From: Amazonocrinis nigriterrae CENA67
GTDB lineage: Bacteria > Cyanobacteriota > Cyanobacteriia > Cyanobacteriales > Nostocaceae
DNA length: 61,951 bases
Assembly: GCF_016056305.1 (NCBI RefSeq)
Contig: NZ_JAECZC010000032.1
Span: 1-61,951, forward strand
Direction of reading: 5' to 3'
The notes beneath the pieces were generated by a model. It saw only the letters and a list, made by a program, of their open reading frames with translations, was not told the origin of the DNA and ran no database searches. The translations under genes were made by a program, and so were the position numbers. This document shows positions 1 to 9,860 of the stretch, piece after piece. Every line of letters starts with the position of its first letter. Position 1 is the stretch's first letter.

Positions 1-2691
1 CCCGAGTCCCCCCTGCCCCCCTGCTCCCTTGCCTCGACCGAAGGGGTTGGGGATGAATTTCTGTTGTGTCAACTCAGGACGGTTGAGGTAGCCTCGCGCC
101 AACCCTGCACCACCGATATGTAATTCTCCTGGGACACCTACGGGAACTGGTTGCAGGTATTGGTCTAGGATGTAAATCTGCGTGTTGGCTATGGGTCGCC
201 CGATAGAAGTTTTGTTGTCGCTATCTGTGCATTTTGCCACTGTAGCACAGACGGTGGCTTCTGTTGGGCCATAGGCGTTGAAGAAGTTCCTGCCAGCAGA
301 CCATTGCTTTATGAGTTCTAAAGAACAAGCTTCTCCTGCCACAATCATGGTTTGTAGTGCCGGGAGTTCCTCAACAGGCAGGACTGCTAACGCCGATGGT
401 GGTAAGGTGATATGGGTGATGCCATAATTGCGTAATAACTCAATTAACTGCATCCCAGGTAGTAGAGAGTCTTTTGTTGCTAAGTAAAGTGTTGCCCCTG
501 ATGCCAGACTCATGACAACTTCCGAAATGGAAGCATCAAAACTCAAGGAAGCAAATTGCAGAATATGACTGAAGTTCTGCACACCAAAAGTCTCAATCTG
601 AGCTAAAGCTAAGTTACATAGTCCGCTATGGGCAACCATCACACCCTTTGGTTTGCCTGTGGAGCCGGAAGTGTAAATAATATAAGCTAAATTGTTAGGC
701 GTAACTTGCAATATAGGATTTTCTTGTTTTTGGCGTGTAAATATTTGAGCGTCGCTATCTAAACAGATGAGCTTTGCTTGATGCTGTGGTAGCCTGTCAA
801 TGAGTTTTTGTTGGGTCAACAGTATACCAACTTGAGCATCTTCTAACATGAAGTTCAAGCGCTCGGTGGGATAATCTGGGTCAAGCGGCACGTAAGCACC
901 ACCCGCCTTGAGAATTCCCAGTAGTCCTACCACCATTTCTAGTGAACGTTCTACACACAACCCGACTAGCACATCTGCTTTTACACCCACAGACTGCAAG
1001 TAATGTGCTAATTGATTCGCGCAACTATTTAACTCATCATAGGTGAGTTGTTCTTTCTCATACACCACTGCCACTGCATCTGGGGTGCGCTGTACCTGCG
1101 CCTCAAACAACTCATGGATACACTGATCAAAGGGATAGTCTGTTTGGGTATTGTTCCACTCGACGAGTAACTGTTGTTGCTCAGGTTTTGTCAGCAAGGG
1201 TAATTGGGAAATCGACTGGTATGGGTTTGCTACAATCCCCTCAAGTAATGTGACAAAATGATTTGCCATCTGCTCAATGGTACTGCCGTCAAACAAATCG
1301 GTGTTATATTTCCAGATTCCTTGGAGCGCTTCTGTTGTATCAAAAAATGTCAAAATTAAATCAAAAGAAGTCGCTTTTGACTCTGGAGTTAGTGTCTTGA
1401 CAATTAACCCATCACTATCGGTTATTGATACTTGTCCCTCATTTTGGTGGGAGCGATCCCAAACGATCGCTACCTGATAAAGTGGAGAACGGCTAGGGTC
1501 GCGTAATGGTTGCAGTCGCTCTACTAATAAAGGAAAGGGATAGTCTTGATTTTCTAGCGCACCTAACACACAAGAGCGCACTCGCCTCAGCAACTCTCTA
1601 AAGGTAGGATTTCCAGACAAGTCGGCTCGTAAAACAACTGGACTGGTAAAGTAACCAATAATCTTTTCAAATTCTTCAAGGCTGCGTCCAGCCATTGCAG
1701 AGCCAATTAGAATATCTTCTTGATTTGTGTAGCGTAGTAATAGTACCTGAAATACTGCCAGCATAACTGTGTAAACAGTTACACCTTCGGCTATTGCTAA
1801 TTCTGTGAGCTTGTGGCTCAGTTTTTCGTCTAAAACGAAAGGAAAGGAAGCACCTTCATAAGTTTGTACTGGTGGTCTTGGTCGATCTGTTGGTAAATTT
1901 AGTATCGGTAACTCCCCAGCTAACTGCTCGCGCCAGTAATGCCACAGGCGTTCACCTTGCTGGCTTGCTAACATACGGGTTTCCCACTGTACATAATCTA
2001 TGTATTGCAGGTTTTGGGGTGGGAGTGTTACTTCTAAGCCGTTGTTGATGGCTTGATAAATCAGCCTCAGTTCACCCGTCAGCAATTCCAAAGACCAGAA
2101 ATCCACGACTATGTGATGTGCCGTGATTAGCAAAATCACTTCTTTTGCCGTCGATGCATCTGTTATAATTTCTCGAATTAACAGATGAAAGCGGATTACA
2201 GGCCCGTTGCTGAGGTCGAAGGGGCGATCGCTCTCACTCAAGAGCCAGTTTTGCAAGTCTTCTTGGCTCCAGTTAGCCGCTGTTTGCACAGTCAAGCAGA
2301 CTTGTTGATTTTCTTGAATCGTTTGTACTGGTTCACCGTACTCCACGGTGTAGATAGTTCTCAAAACTGCATGGCGCTCAATTAAGGCTTGAGCTGCCTG
2401 TTGCAATGCTGCAATGTTGACATTAGATACCAATTGTGCTGCATAGGCAACATTGTAAGCTGCACTATCGGGTGCTAGTTGGTATAAAAACCAAAGTGCT
2501 TTTTGCCTATGGCAGAGAGGATAAGTTTGCTTTTGCAGCAGGGAAATAATTTCTGGCTTATATTGCTTAATTTCCGCCAACAACTCAGGGGTTAATGCAT
2601 CTTCTGGAGCATCGTAGCAGAGTTTACCGTCCTCAACCCACAATTCTATACCTGCTACCAAAAGATTTTGAAGGAACTTGATTAAATTCAT
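1..2691 (-). CDS. NRPS, partial: TubC docking - C - A (Tyr-type), C-terminus beyond window
   Basis: This nonribosomal peptide synthetase is open at the left edge, so only about 897 residues are visible. Residues 1-55 (MNLIKFLQNLL..., ELWVEDGKLCYDAP) match the TubC N-terminal docking domain, which receives a chain from an upstream PKS or NRPS. A condensation domain follows, with HHIVVDFWS replacing the usual HHxxxDG but keeping the second His. The adenylation domain has YTSGSTGKPKG (A3), FDASISE (A4), NAYGPTEATVC (A5) and GELHIGGAGLARGY (A6). Pocket residues read D-A-S-T-I-A-A-V-C, close to the published tyrosine code DASTVAAVCK; the final Lys is off the window. The ATG overlaps the PKS stop as ATGA, so translation is probably coupled. 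The last visible residues (GRGKGAGGQGGLG) are abnormally Gly-rich for this place in an A domain. Substrate is an inference. Confidence 0.93.
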   Translation of the reverse strand, partial: MNLIKFLQNLLVAGIELWVEDGKLCYDAPEDALTPELLAEIKQYKPEIISLLQKQTYPLCHRQKALWFLYQLAPDSAAYNVAYAAQLVSNVNIAALQQAAQALIERHAVLRTIYTVEYGEPVQTIQENQQVCLTVQTAANWSQEDLQNWLLSESDRPFDLSNGPVIRFHLLIREIITDASTAKEVILLITAHHIVVDFWSLELLTGELRLIYQAINNGLEVTLPPQNLQYIDYVQWETRMLASQQGERLWHYWREQLAGELPILNLPTDRPRPPVQTYEGASFPFVLDEKLSHKLTELAIAEGVTVYTVMLAVFQVLLLRYTNQEDILIGSAMAGRSLEEFEKIIGYFTSPVVLRADLSGNPTFRELLRRVRSCVLGALENQDYPFPLLVERLQPLRDPSRSPLYQVAIVWDRSHQNEGQVSITDSDGLIVKTLTPESKATSFDLILTFFDTTEALQGIWKYNTDLFDGSTIEQMANHFVTLLEGIVANPYQSISQLPLLTKPEQQQLLVEWNNTQTDYPFDQCIHELFEAQVQRTPDAVAVVYEKEQLTYDELNSCANQLAHYLQSVGVKADVLVGLCVERSLEMVVGLLGILKAGGAYVPLDPDYPTERLNFMLEDAQVGILLTQQKLIDRLPQHQAKLICLDSDAQIFTRQKQENPILQVTPNNLAYIIYTSGSTGKPKGVMVAHSGLCNLALAQIETFGVQNFSHILQFASLSFDASISEVVMSLASGATLYLATKDSLLPGMQLIELLRNYGITHITLPPSALAVLPVEELPALQTMIVAGEACSLELIKQWSAGRNFFNAYGPTEATVCATVAKCTDSDNKTSIGRPIANTQIYILDQYLQPVPVGVPGELHIGGAGLARGYLNRPELTQQKFIPNPFGRGKGAGGQGGLG

Positions 2692-5600
2692 AACTCACCT
2701 CTAATCCTGGTCTGGTTTGTAGATGTGGTAGGTACAACAAAGGTTTTGGAAATGGAATTAACCTCGAAAAGTTGCTCGCTGACAATTTTTGTTAAACTAA
2801 CGACACTGAGATTATCCAAGAATTTAGCGATCGCAATATCCACTCCTAAATCTGCTCTGAGCCGATTTCTGAGTTCGATTACTATTAAAGAATCCAGCCC
2901 CATTTGGTTTAAAGGCTCATCAATATTGAGCATCGATGCACTTGTTCCTAAAGCTTTGGCGATTTGCTGTTGCAGATAAGCAATTAACAGCGATTGACGT
3001 TTCTCTGTTGGAGCTATCTTTAACTGGTTTAAAATCTGAGGCTGTTGGACTACTTTCTGCTCAGTTAGTGTTTGTTTCTGGACTTTTGCCGCTAATTCAG
3101 TAAGCAACGCAGGGTAGTCACCCAATGGAAATTGCTCAAGCAGTTTCGACCAGTTAATCTGAATTACTCCAACTTGAGTGATATCTTGCTGCACTACTTG
3201 TTCGAGGATTTGTAACACCTGTGGCGCTGAGAACGGCTCTACTCCTTGAGCCATCAACTGGGCAAAGCGTCTGTCACCGACAACACGCGTCATACCCACC
3301 GTAGACCAAGGCCCCCAGTTTATACTTAGCGCTGGTAAACCGAGTACCTGGCGATGGTGTGCCAAAGCATCTAAAAATGTGTTTGCTGCTGCATAACTGC
3401 CTGAGCCGGAAGAACTAAATATAGAGATAGCTGAAGAAAAAAGTACAAACAAGTCCAAAGGTATATCTTTGGTTAGGGTATGTAAATTCCATGTACCGCT
3501 CACTTTGGGTGCAAAAACTTTAGTAAATCGTTGCCATTGCTGTTCTTGTAACAAGCGAGCTTCATAGATACCTGCGGCATGGATAACACCCCGCAACGGC
3601 GGTAAAGATGTTTTGATTTGAGTTAATAAACTAGCGACTTGCTCTTTTACAGATACATCAACTTGGACTACTACAACCTCAGTTCCAGTTTCTTCTAGTG
3701 TCCTTAAAGTTGCTTGAGCAGTTTCATCAGGGTGACTACGCCCTACTAAAACTAGATGCTTTGCTCCATGCTCTACCATCCATTGAGCTATCAGTAAACC
3801 AATTCCACCAAAACCACCCGTGATTAAATAGGTAGCATCAGCTTTGAGGCGCAAAGAGTTTTTGACAATTTTATTATTACGTACTAATCGCTGAACATAC
3901 CTTTGTCCGTTGCGAAAAGCTATATGAGTTTCATTAACAGTTGGCTTGTGTGAAAAAATTTCGGCAAATAATGCTTGTGCATTGTTATTTCCTACAGGGT
4001 CTAGATCTACCAGAGTACAGTTAAATTCTGGATGCTCATCTTTAATTACTTTTCCTAGTCCCCACATAGGTGATTGCGCTACTCCCCCAAGTGTAGCTTC
4101 TTCACTCACTCGTTGTGCGCCTTGCGTCACCAGCCACAATGTAGGAGACGGTGAAAATCTTTGATTAATCAAAGACTGCACTAGGGATAAGACACCACCA
4201 CATCCTATTTGTGAAGCAACCTCTAAGTCTGTTACTGTCAGAGCGTCTGCTGCAACTGTATTTAAGCCCCATAAATAAACTACTCCACGCCAGGCAGTTT
4301 TATCTTTTGCCGCTTGTTCAAGTAGTAGCTGAAAGTCTTTTGGTGATGTAGGGTTGATGCTGAACTCTTGGGCTGTTTTCTGTTTATATTCCTCACCAGG
4401 GAAGACGAGAGTAGCAGCTTGTTGTTGCGAGCATAAAAGTTCACTTAACTGCTGACCAATACCTTGATTGTCAGCAAAAATTAGCCAATTTTCTAGTGCT
4501 ATTTTGCTTTGGTTTGGTTTAGCTGATTGAGCAATAATGACCGCTTGTTGTGATACAATTCCCTGATAACTTGGAGCAATGACAGTTGCATTTTGAAAGC
4601 CATTACTATGCAGTAACTTCTGCCAATTGTCAGTTGTCAGCAATGGGTAGTTGGGACGTAACTGCAAATCAGTAAATTTCCACCATCCATCTGTTAGCCC
4701 AAAAATTAAATCTAAACAGCGTGCTTTACTAGTTCCTTCTAATAGCAATAACATTCCTTGAGGAGCTAATAATTTGTGTACGTGCTGCAAAGAGACTTGC
4801 AAATCTTGAGTAGCGTGCAACACGTTAGCTGCTACAATTAAATCGTACTGATGTTCACTAAATCCTTGTAATTGTGGGTCTTTTTCGATGTCTAATAACT
4901 GATAGTTGACAAAGGAATAATTTTGAAACTTTTGTTTTGCCTGAGCAAGGAATAAAGGAGATAAATCAGTAAAGACATATTCTGTTTGCTGGGCATTAAA
5001 AGATGGCAATAGGTAGGAGGTGGTTCCGCCGGTGCCGCCACCAATTTCTAATACTCGCAGTTTACACCCTGGTGGCAAATCTTTTACTACTGATACAATG
5101 GCCTGCTGCATCAGGGTATTCATCACTTTTGCCACTGGTGAATCCTGATATAGCTGGGTTGCTGTAGTTAAATCACCTTCGGGAAATAGCAAATCTAGCG
5201 GATTAAGTTCTCCTCGCAGCACTTGTGCTAGATTCGACCCGCATCGCTGCAATAGGGTAAGTGCAGCAAAGGCATCTGGGTATTGAGATAAAAGGCTAGT
5301 TATCTGCGAGTCAGGATGCTGTATCTTTGGCAGTTTTACTACATACCATTGTTCGCCCTGGCGCTGGAGGATTTCAACTTCTACAAGCATCTCCAACAGC
5401 CGAGCCATTAGCCGCGAATGTTGGTTAACTACACCCAATTGTTGTGTGATGTCTGCAAGACAAAATTGTTGCCCCAACTGAAAGTTGAATCCCATTTCTT
5501 GGAATGCTGTGATGACATAGGCAATACTCAAAGCTTCCAGTTGAACTAATGCTTCTTGATATAGTTGATTTTCTGCCGATATTAACTGCTGTGTTTGAGG

Positions 5601-8537
5601 TAAGAGGCGATCGCCTATTTCTTTGGCAGTAGGTATATAATCTGCAATTGACTGCTGGATACTACCTTGCGATCGCCACACTATTTCGTAACAGCAATCT
5701 CGGATAAAATCTGGTATTTGGTATTGTTTGTGTTCTCTGATTAAAACTGCTAATAGTTCAGGTAATAATTTTAGTTGTTCTTGTGAGAAATTCCCTGCTT
5801 TCTGTACTAGCTGAGTTAACTGTTCAGTATCTCCTTGTTCAAGAAAGTTAGTAATCGGAGTCTGGATATTTTCTGGCAATAAAGACTCTGCTTGTTGATA
5901 TCTTTGTGCGGAAGTTGGAATCCAGTAGCGTTGCCTTTGCCAGGGGTAAGTTGGCAGGCTGATCAGCTGTCGCGCATAACCTCTTTCCAAGCCAGACCAG
6001 TCTACAGCTACTCCACAGACATATAATTTTCCTAAACTCTGGAGTATTTGCTGCCAATCATTTTGTCCTTGACGCAGACTAGGAAGCCAAACACCTTCTT
6101 TTTCAGGAAAACAGTTGCGCCCCATTCCTAACAAGGTAGGTTTTGGCCCAATCTCCACAAAAATTTCATAACCATCAGTATGAAGTGTTTTTAAGCTATC
6201 GGCAAATTGCACACAACAACGTAAGTGTTTCACCCAGTATTCAGGGGTAATATCTGCTTGAGTTAATCGTTTTCCTGTCAGGTTAGAAATTAAGTCAACT
6301 TGAGGTGCATTATATGTGATACTAGCTGCAAATTGATGGAATTCTGTTAGGATTGGCTCTATTAAGGGTGAGTGAAAGGCATGGGAAACTTGTAGTTTTT
6401 TTGTCTTAATTCCCTCTGCTTCTAGGGCAGTACAAATTGACTGAATTGCCTGCTGTTCGCCAGAAATTACAGTATTTTGTGGTGAGTTTTTAGCAGCAAA
6501 TACGACTTTTGTATAGTCTATTTTAGTAATTGCACGTATAGTGTCTGCCGCCGCAAACACTACAGCCATCTCTCCCCCTGGCGGTAATGTCTGCATCAAA
6601 CGGCTTCTTGTGGCAATCAGCTTTAGTCCATCTTCTAGGCTGAAGACTCCCGCCACACAAGCAGCAACATATTCTCCTAAACTATGACCCATGACGGCGT
6701 TGGGTACGACACCCCAAGATTGCCAAAGTTTGAAGAGTGCATATTCAATGGCAAATAAAGCAGGTTGGGTATAGGCGGTCTGGTCTAGTGGCGAAGTCTT
6801 TGTTGGTTCGGGGTAAAGAACTTTAATTAATGACTTGTCTAAATAGTTATGTAAAATTTCCTCACAACGGTCTAGGGTTTGCCGAAAGACGGGCGCTGTT
6901 TCGTATAGTTGGCGTGCCATGCCAATATATTGCGAGCCTTGTCCAGTAAATAGAAATGCCACTTTCGGAGGCTTCTTATTCTTTACTTGACCACTAACAA
7001 CTGTGACAGTCTCTTGTGAAGTCGTAAAGGCATTTAGTTCCTTTTGCAACTGCACAATAGAATCAGCGACAACAGCGAGACGGTAGTTAAAGTGAAATCG
7101 CTTTGTATTAGCAGTAAAACAAACATCTGCTAACGATATCTCAGGGTGGTTGTTCAAGAACTCCTGATAACGATGTGCCAGTTCCAAGAGAGCATCTTCA
7201 CTTTTAGCTGACAGGGTAAGAAGTTGTACAGGATGTTCAATGACGTTATTCTTGGGAATTTCTGGGGGTGCTTCTGTTAACACTACATGAGCATTTGTGC
7301 CGCCAAATCCAAAGGAACTAACCCCAGCTATTGCCAAATCATTTCCTTGGGGCCACGGTTCTAAGGTTTGTTGAACTCGTAGGGGCAGTTTATCAAAGGG
7401 AATATAAGGATTTGGCTTTTGAAAATGCAGGTTTGGGGGAATTTTTCGATGTTTGAGAGACAACGCTACTTTAATTAACCCAGCAATTCCGGCTGCTGCT
7501 TCTAAATGTCCAATGTTGGTTTTTACTGAACCTACACGACAATAATTTCCAGGGTGTCGGCCTTGTGTTAGTACCTTTCCCAGAGCTTTCATTTCTAGAG
7601 GATCGCCTAAGCTCGTACCTGTACCATGAGCTTCAATGTACTGCACCTGACCTGGTGAGATGCCTGAGTTTTGGTAGGCAGAGCGCACAACGGCTTCCTG
7701 TGCCTGGGGATTGGGGGCTGTAAGTCCATTGCTACGCCCATCTTGGTTAATAGCACTTCCCTTAATGACAGCGTAAATGCGATCGCCATCAGCCACAGCT
7801 TGCGATAGAGGCTTTAAAATCACTACACCTGCCCCCTCGCCACGAACGTAGCCATCTGCTCGTTCATCAAAGGTTTTGCAACGTCCATCACAAGCCATGA
7901 ACCCTGCTTTGGCAAAGTTAACGGTAGCTTCAGGTAACAATAAGGCATTCACTCCTCCAGCCACAGCCAAGGTAGACTCTTGATTCCATAAGCTCTGACA
8001 TGCATAGTGAATCGCAACGAGTGAAGAGGAGCAAGCCGTATCAAATGCTACGCTTGGCCCCATAAAATTAAACAAGTAGGAAATGCGGTTAGCGGCGATG
8101 GAATGAGAAGCCCCAGTACTCATATACATGTCTTCGGTGGCATTATCCCAGGTCAATACAGAAAAATCTTGTGATGATATTCCTATAAAGACACCTGTGT
8201 GGGTACCTTGGAGATGCTCTGGTATTTGCCCAGCATCTTCTAATGCTTCCCATGTGACCTCCAGCAACAATCGCTGTTGGGGATCTATGCTCATCGCTTC
8301 CCGTGCAGAAATACCAAAAAATTTAGGGTCAAATTGATCTATCTGTTCTATAAAACCACCCCAATAAGTTTTTGTTTTATCTAATTTTTTTGTATTTGGA
8401 TCTAAGTGCCATCGAGAAGCAGGCATTTCTGTAATGGCATCTACACCGTTGCATAGCAACTGCCAAAAAGCTTCCGGATGATTGGCTTGAGGAAAACGAC
8501 AGCCTATGCCTATGATTGCAATTTCTTCTTTATTCAT
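2688..8537 (-). CDS. type I polyketide synthase module KS-AT-cMT-KR-ACP
   Basis: This 1949-residue modular PKS adds one extender unit to the chain from the loading protein. The ketosynthase has DTACSSSL (Cys169), EAHGTGTS and NIGHLEAAAG. The acyltransferase has GHSLGEY near residue 616 and HAFHSP, the pattern linked to malonyl-CoA. A C-methyltransferase carries the SAM motif LEIGGGTGG near residue 1162. The ketoreductase has TGGFGGIG near 1572 and the Ser/Tyr/Asn set ending in SYAAANTF. The ACP has MGLDSL near 1881. No DH or ER is seen, so the expected unit is alpha-methyl-beta-hydroxy. The KR lacks a clear LDD motif and has Phe where A-type KRs have Trp, so alcohol stereochemistry cannot be called. 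It lies 38 bp after the P450 gene and overlaps the NRPS by 4 bp. Confidence 0.96.
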   Translation of the reverse strand: MNKEEIAIIGIGCRFPQANHPEAFWQLLCNGVDAITEMPASRWHLDPNTKKLDKTKTYWGGFIEQIDQFDPKFFGISAREAMSIDPQQRLLLEVTWEALEDAGQIPEHLQGTHTGVFIGISSQDFSVLTWDNATEDMYMSTGASHSIAANRISYLFNFMGPSVAFDTACSSSLVAIHYACQSLWNQESTLAVAGGVNALLLPEATVNFAKAGFMACDGRCKTFDERADGYVRGEGAGVVILKPLSQAVADGDRIYAVIKGSAINQDGRSNGLTAPNPQAQEAVVRSAYQNSGISPGQVQYIEAHGTGTSLGDPLEMKALGKVLTQGRHPGNYCRVGSVKTNIGHLEAAAGIAGLIKVALSLKHRKIPPNLHFQKPNPYIPFDKLPLRVQQTLEPWPQGNDLAIAGVSSFGFGGTNAHVVLTEAPPEIPKNNVIEHPVQLLTLSAKSEDALLELAHRYQEFLNNHPEISLADVCFTANTKRFHFNYRLAVVADSIVQLQKELNAFTTSQETVTVVSGQVKNKKPPKVAFLFTGQGSQYIGMARQLYETAPVFRQTLDRCEEILHNYLDKSLIKVLYPEPTKTSPLDQTAYTQPALFAIEYALFKLWQSWGVVPNAVMGHSLGEYVAACVAGVFSLEDGLKLIATRSRLMQTLPPGGEMAVVFAAADTIRAITKIDYTKVVFAAKNSPQNTVISGEQQAIQSICTALEAEGIKTKKLQVSHAFHSPLIEPILTEFHQFAASITYNAPQVDLISNLTGKRLTQADITPEYWVKHLRCCVQFADSLKTLHTDGYEIFVEIGPKPTLLGMGRNCFPEKEGVWLPSLRQGQNDWQQILQSLGKLYVCGVAVDWSGLERGYARQLISLPTYPWQRQRYWIPTSAQRYQQAESLLPENIQTPITNFLEQGDTEQLTQLVQKAGNFSQEQLKLLPELLAVLIREHKQYQIPDFIRDCCYEIVWRSQGSIQQSIADYIPTAKEIGDRLLPQTQQLISAENQLYQEALVQLEALSIAYVITAFQEMGFNFQLGQQFCLADITQQLGVVNQHSRLMARLLEMLVEVEILQRQGEQWYVVKLPKIQHPDSQITSLLSQYPDAFAALTLLQRCGSNLAQVLRGELNPLDLLFPEGDLTTATQLYQDSPVAKVMNTLMQQAIVSVVKDLPPGCKLRVLEIGGGTGGTTSYLLPSFNAQQTEYVFTDLSPLFLAQAKQKFQNYSFVNYQLLDIEKDPQLQGFSEHQYDLIVAANVLHATQDLQVSLQHVHKLLAPQGMLLLLEGTSKARCLDLIFGLTDGWWKFTDLQLRPNYPLLTTDNWQKLLHSNGFQNATVIAPSYQGIVSQQAVIIAQSAKPNQSKIALENWLIFADNQGIGQQLSELLCSQQQAATLVFPGEEYKQKTAQEFSINPTSPKDFQLLLEQAAKDKTAWRGVVYLWGLNTVAADALTVTDLEVASQIGCGGVLSLVQSLINQRFSPSPTLWLVTQGAQRVSEEATLGGVAQSPMWGLGKVIKDEHPEFNCTLVDLDPVGNNNAQALFAEIFSHKPTVNETHIAFRNGQRYVQRLVRNNKIVKNSLRLKADATYLITGGFGGIGLLIAQWMVEHGAKHLVLVGRSHPDETAQATLRTLEETGTEVVVVQVDVSVKEQVASLLTQIKTSLPPLRGVIHAAGIYEARLLQEQQWQRFTKVFAPKVSGTWNLHTLTKDIPLDLFVLFSSAISIFSSSGSGSYAAANTFLDALAHHRQVLGLPALSINWGPWSTVGMTRVVGDRRFAQLMAQGVEPFSAPQVLQILEQVVQQDITQVGVIQINWSKLLEQFPLGDYPALLTELAAKVQKQTLTEQKVVQQPQILNQLKIAPTEKRQSLLIAYLQQQIAKALGTSASMLNIDEPLNQMGLDSLIVIELRNRLRADLGVDIAIAKFLDNLSVVSLTKIVSEQLFEVNSISKTFVVPTTSTNQTRIRGEL

Positions 8538-8575
8538 TGTTAAGTATATGTTTTAAAATAAGAATTATTTATGAA

Positions 8576-9856
8576 TTATTTACAACTGAAAGTTACAGGC
8601 AGAGATTTTAAGCCCCGCAAGGCTAAATTCTTTCGCCACTCTAAGTTGTCTGAAGCTAACTGTAAATCAGGAAATTGTTGCAGCAGTGTGTTAATAGCAA
8701 TTTGAGCCTGAACGCGTGCAAGGGTGGCTCCTAAACAGTAATGAATACCATCTCCAAAAGCAAGGTGATTATTCTCAGTTCGATTAATATTTAACCGATC
8801 TGGGTCAGGAAATTGGGCTGGATCTCGGTTAGCTGCTCCTAAGCAAAGAAGTATTTTTTCACCTGCTTGAATTGTTTGGTTGCCTATTTCTATGTTTGCG
8901 ATCGCAATCCGGTTTGTGAGTTGAACTGGGCTATCGTAGCGAAGTATTTCTTCAACAGCATTTTGAATCAGTGTTGGTTGCTGTTTGAGCTTTTCCATTT
9001 CTTCTGGATGGCGAAGCAATGCCAGCATTCCGTTACCTATTGTGTTGACTGTGGTTTCTTCACCTGTTGCAAATAACAATATACAAGTTGACAATAGTTC
9101 TTCTTCGCTGAGCTTGTCACTTTGCTCTCTAGCTGCAATCAAGGCACTGATTAAGTCTGGTTGTGGATTTTTTTCTCGTTCGGCAACAAGAGTGCGTAAA
9201 TACTCTTGAAACTCATTGATAGCCTGATTCATGGCTTCATATTCTTCTAATGACACCAGTGCATCTAATATGCGAGACAAAACATTAGACCACTGATGAA
9301 GCTGGTCTTGAGCTTCATTCGGTATTCCCAACATGCTACCAATTACAGTTACAGGCAGTGGACTAGCAAGGTCGGCAATAATATCTATATTTCCTGTGTT
9401 CTGAACTTTGCCCAGCAACTCATTCACAATTTGCTGGATACGGGGACGCATTTGTTCAACTACTGTAAAAGAAAAGGCTTTTGTGACTAAACTGCGTAAT
9501 CTCGTATGATCCGGCGGATTCATATAAAATAAGAATCTATTGCTGATAGAAGCTAGAGCATTTAAATTCCTGCCTTTGTCTTGGAGGTATTGGTTTTTTT
9601 CTTTAATTAATTCTGGCTTGTCATGGCTACAAACACGACCACTTTTTAAAATTGCTTTCACATCAGCGTAGCGGGTCAGTACCCAATCACCATCAACAAA
9701 GTATCGGTGTAAAGGTTCTTCACTGCGGAGGTGATGGTAAGTTGGATAAGGATTAGCGCGAAATTCTCTGTTCAAAGGATTGAATTTGAATCTTTTGACG
9801 GGACTGAGTTTTTTTGTCTGATTATTTGTGTTGGAAGTTACGTTCATTGAATGCAT
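8576..9856 (-). CDS. cytochrome P450 of the lipopeptide cluster
   Basis: A 426-residue soluble bacterial P450, normal length for the family. It shows the I-helix oxygen-binding motif ATGEETT, the K-helix EILR (ExxR) and the heme loop FGDGIHYCLG with the Cys ligand near residue 375. The frame is open to a TTG at 9871 inside the FAAL gene. I chose the ATG at 9856 because it begins 4 nt after the FAAL stop and has GAAAG just upstream; an ATG at 9847 is also possible. It sits between the acyl loading gene and the PKS gene in one operon. It therefore probably hydroxylates or otherwise oxidises the carrier-bound acyl chain or the final lipopeptide. The substrate is not visible from sequence, and a redox partner is not encoded nearby. 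Confidence 0.93.
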   Translation of the reverse strand: MHSMNVTSNTNNQTKKLSPVKRFKFNPLNREFRANPYPTYHHLRSEEPLHRYFVDGDWVLTRYADVKAILKSGRVCSHDKPELIKEKNQYLQDKGRNLNALASISNRFLFYMNPPDHTRLRSLVTKAFSFTVVEQMRPRIQQIVNELLGKVQNTGNIDIIADLASPLPVTVIGSMLGIPNEAQDQLHQWSNVLSRILDALVSLEEYEAMNQAINEFQEYLRTLVAEREKNPQPDLISALIAAREQSDKLSEEELLSTCILLFATGEETTVNTIGNGMLALLRHPEEMEKLKQQPTLIQNAVEEILRYDSPVQLTNRIAIANIEIGNQTIQAGEKILLCLGAANRDPAQFPDPDRLNINRTENNHLAFGDGIHYCLGATLARVQAQIAINTLLQQFPDLQLASDNLEWRKNLALRGLKSLPVTFSCK

Positions 9857-9860
9857 CTTT

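Noticed and set aside
7607-7789. Short frames inside the PKS, FtsH and kinase genes on either strand
   Set aside because: They lie wholly within strongly supported genes and have no recognisable content of their own.
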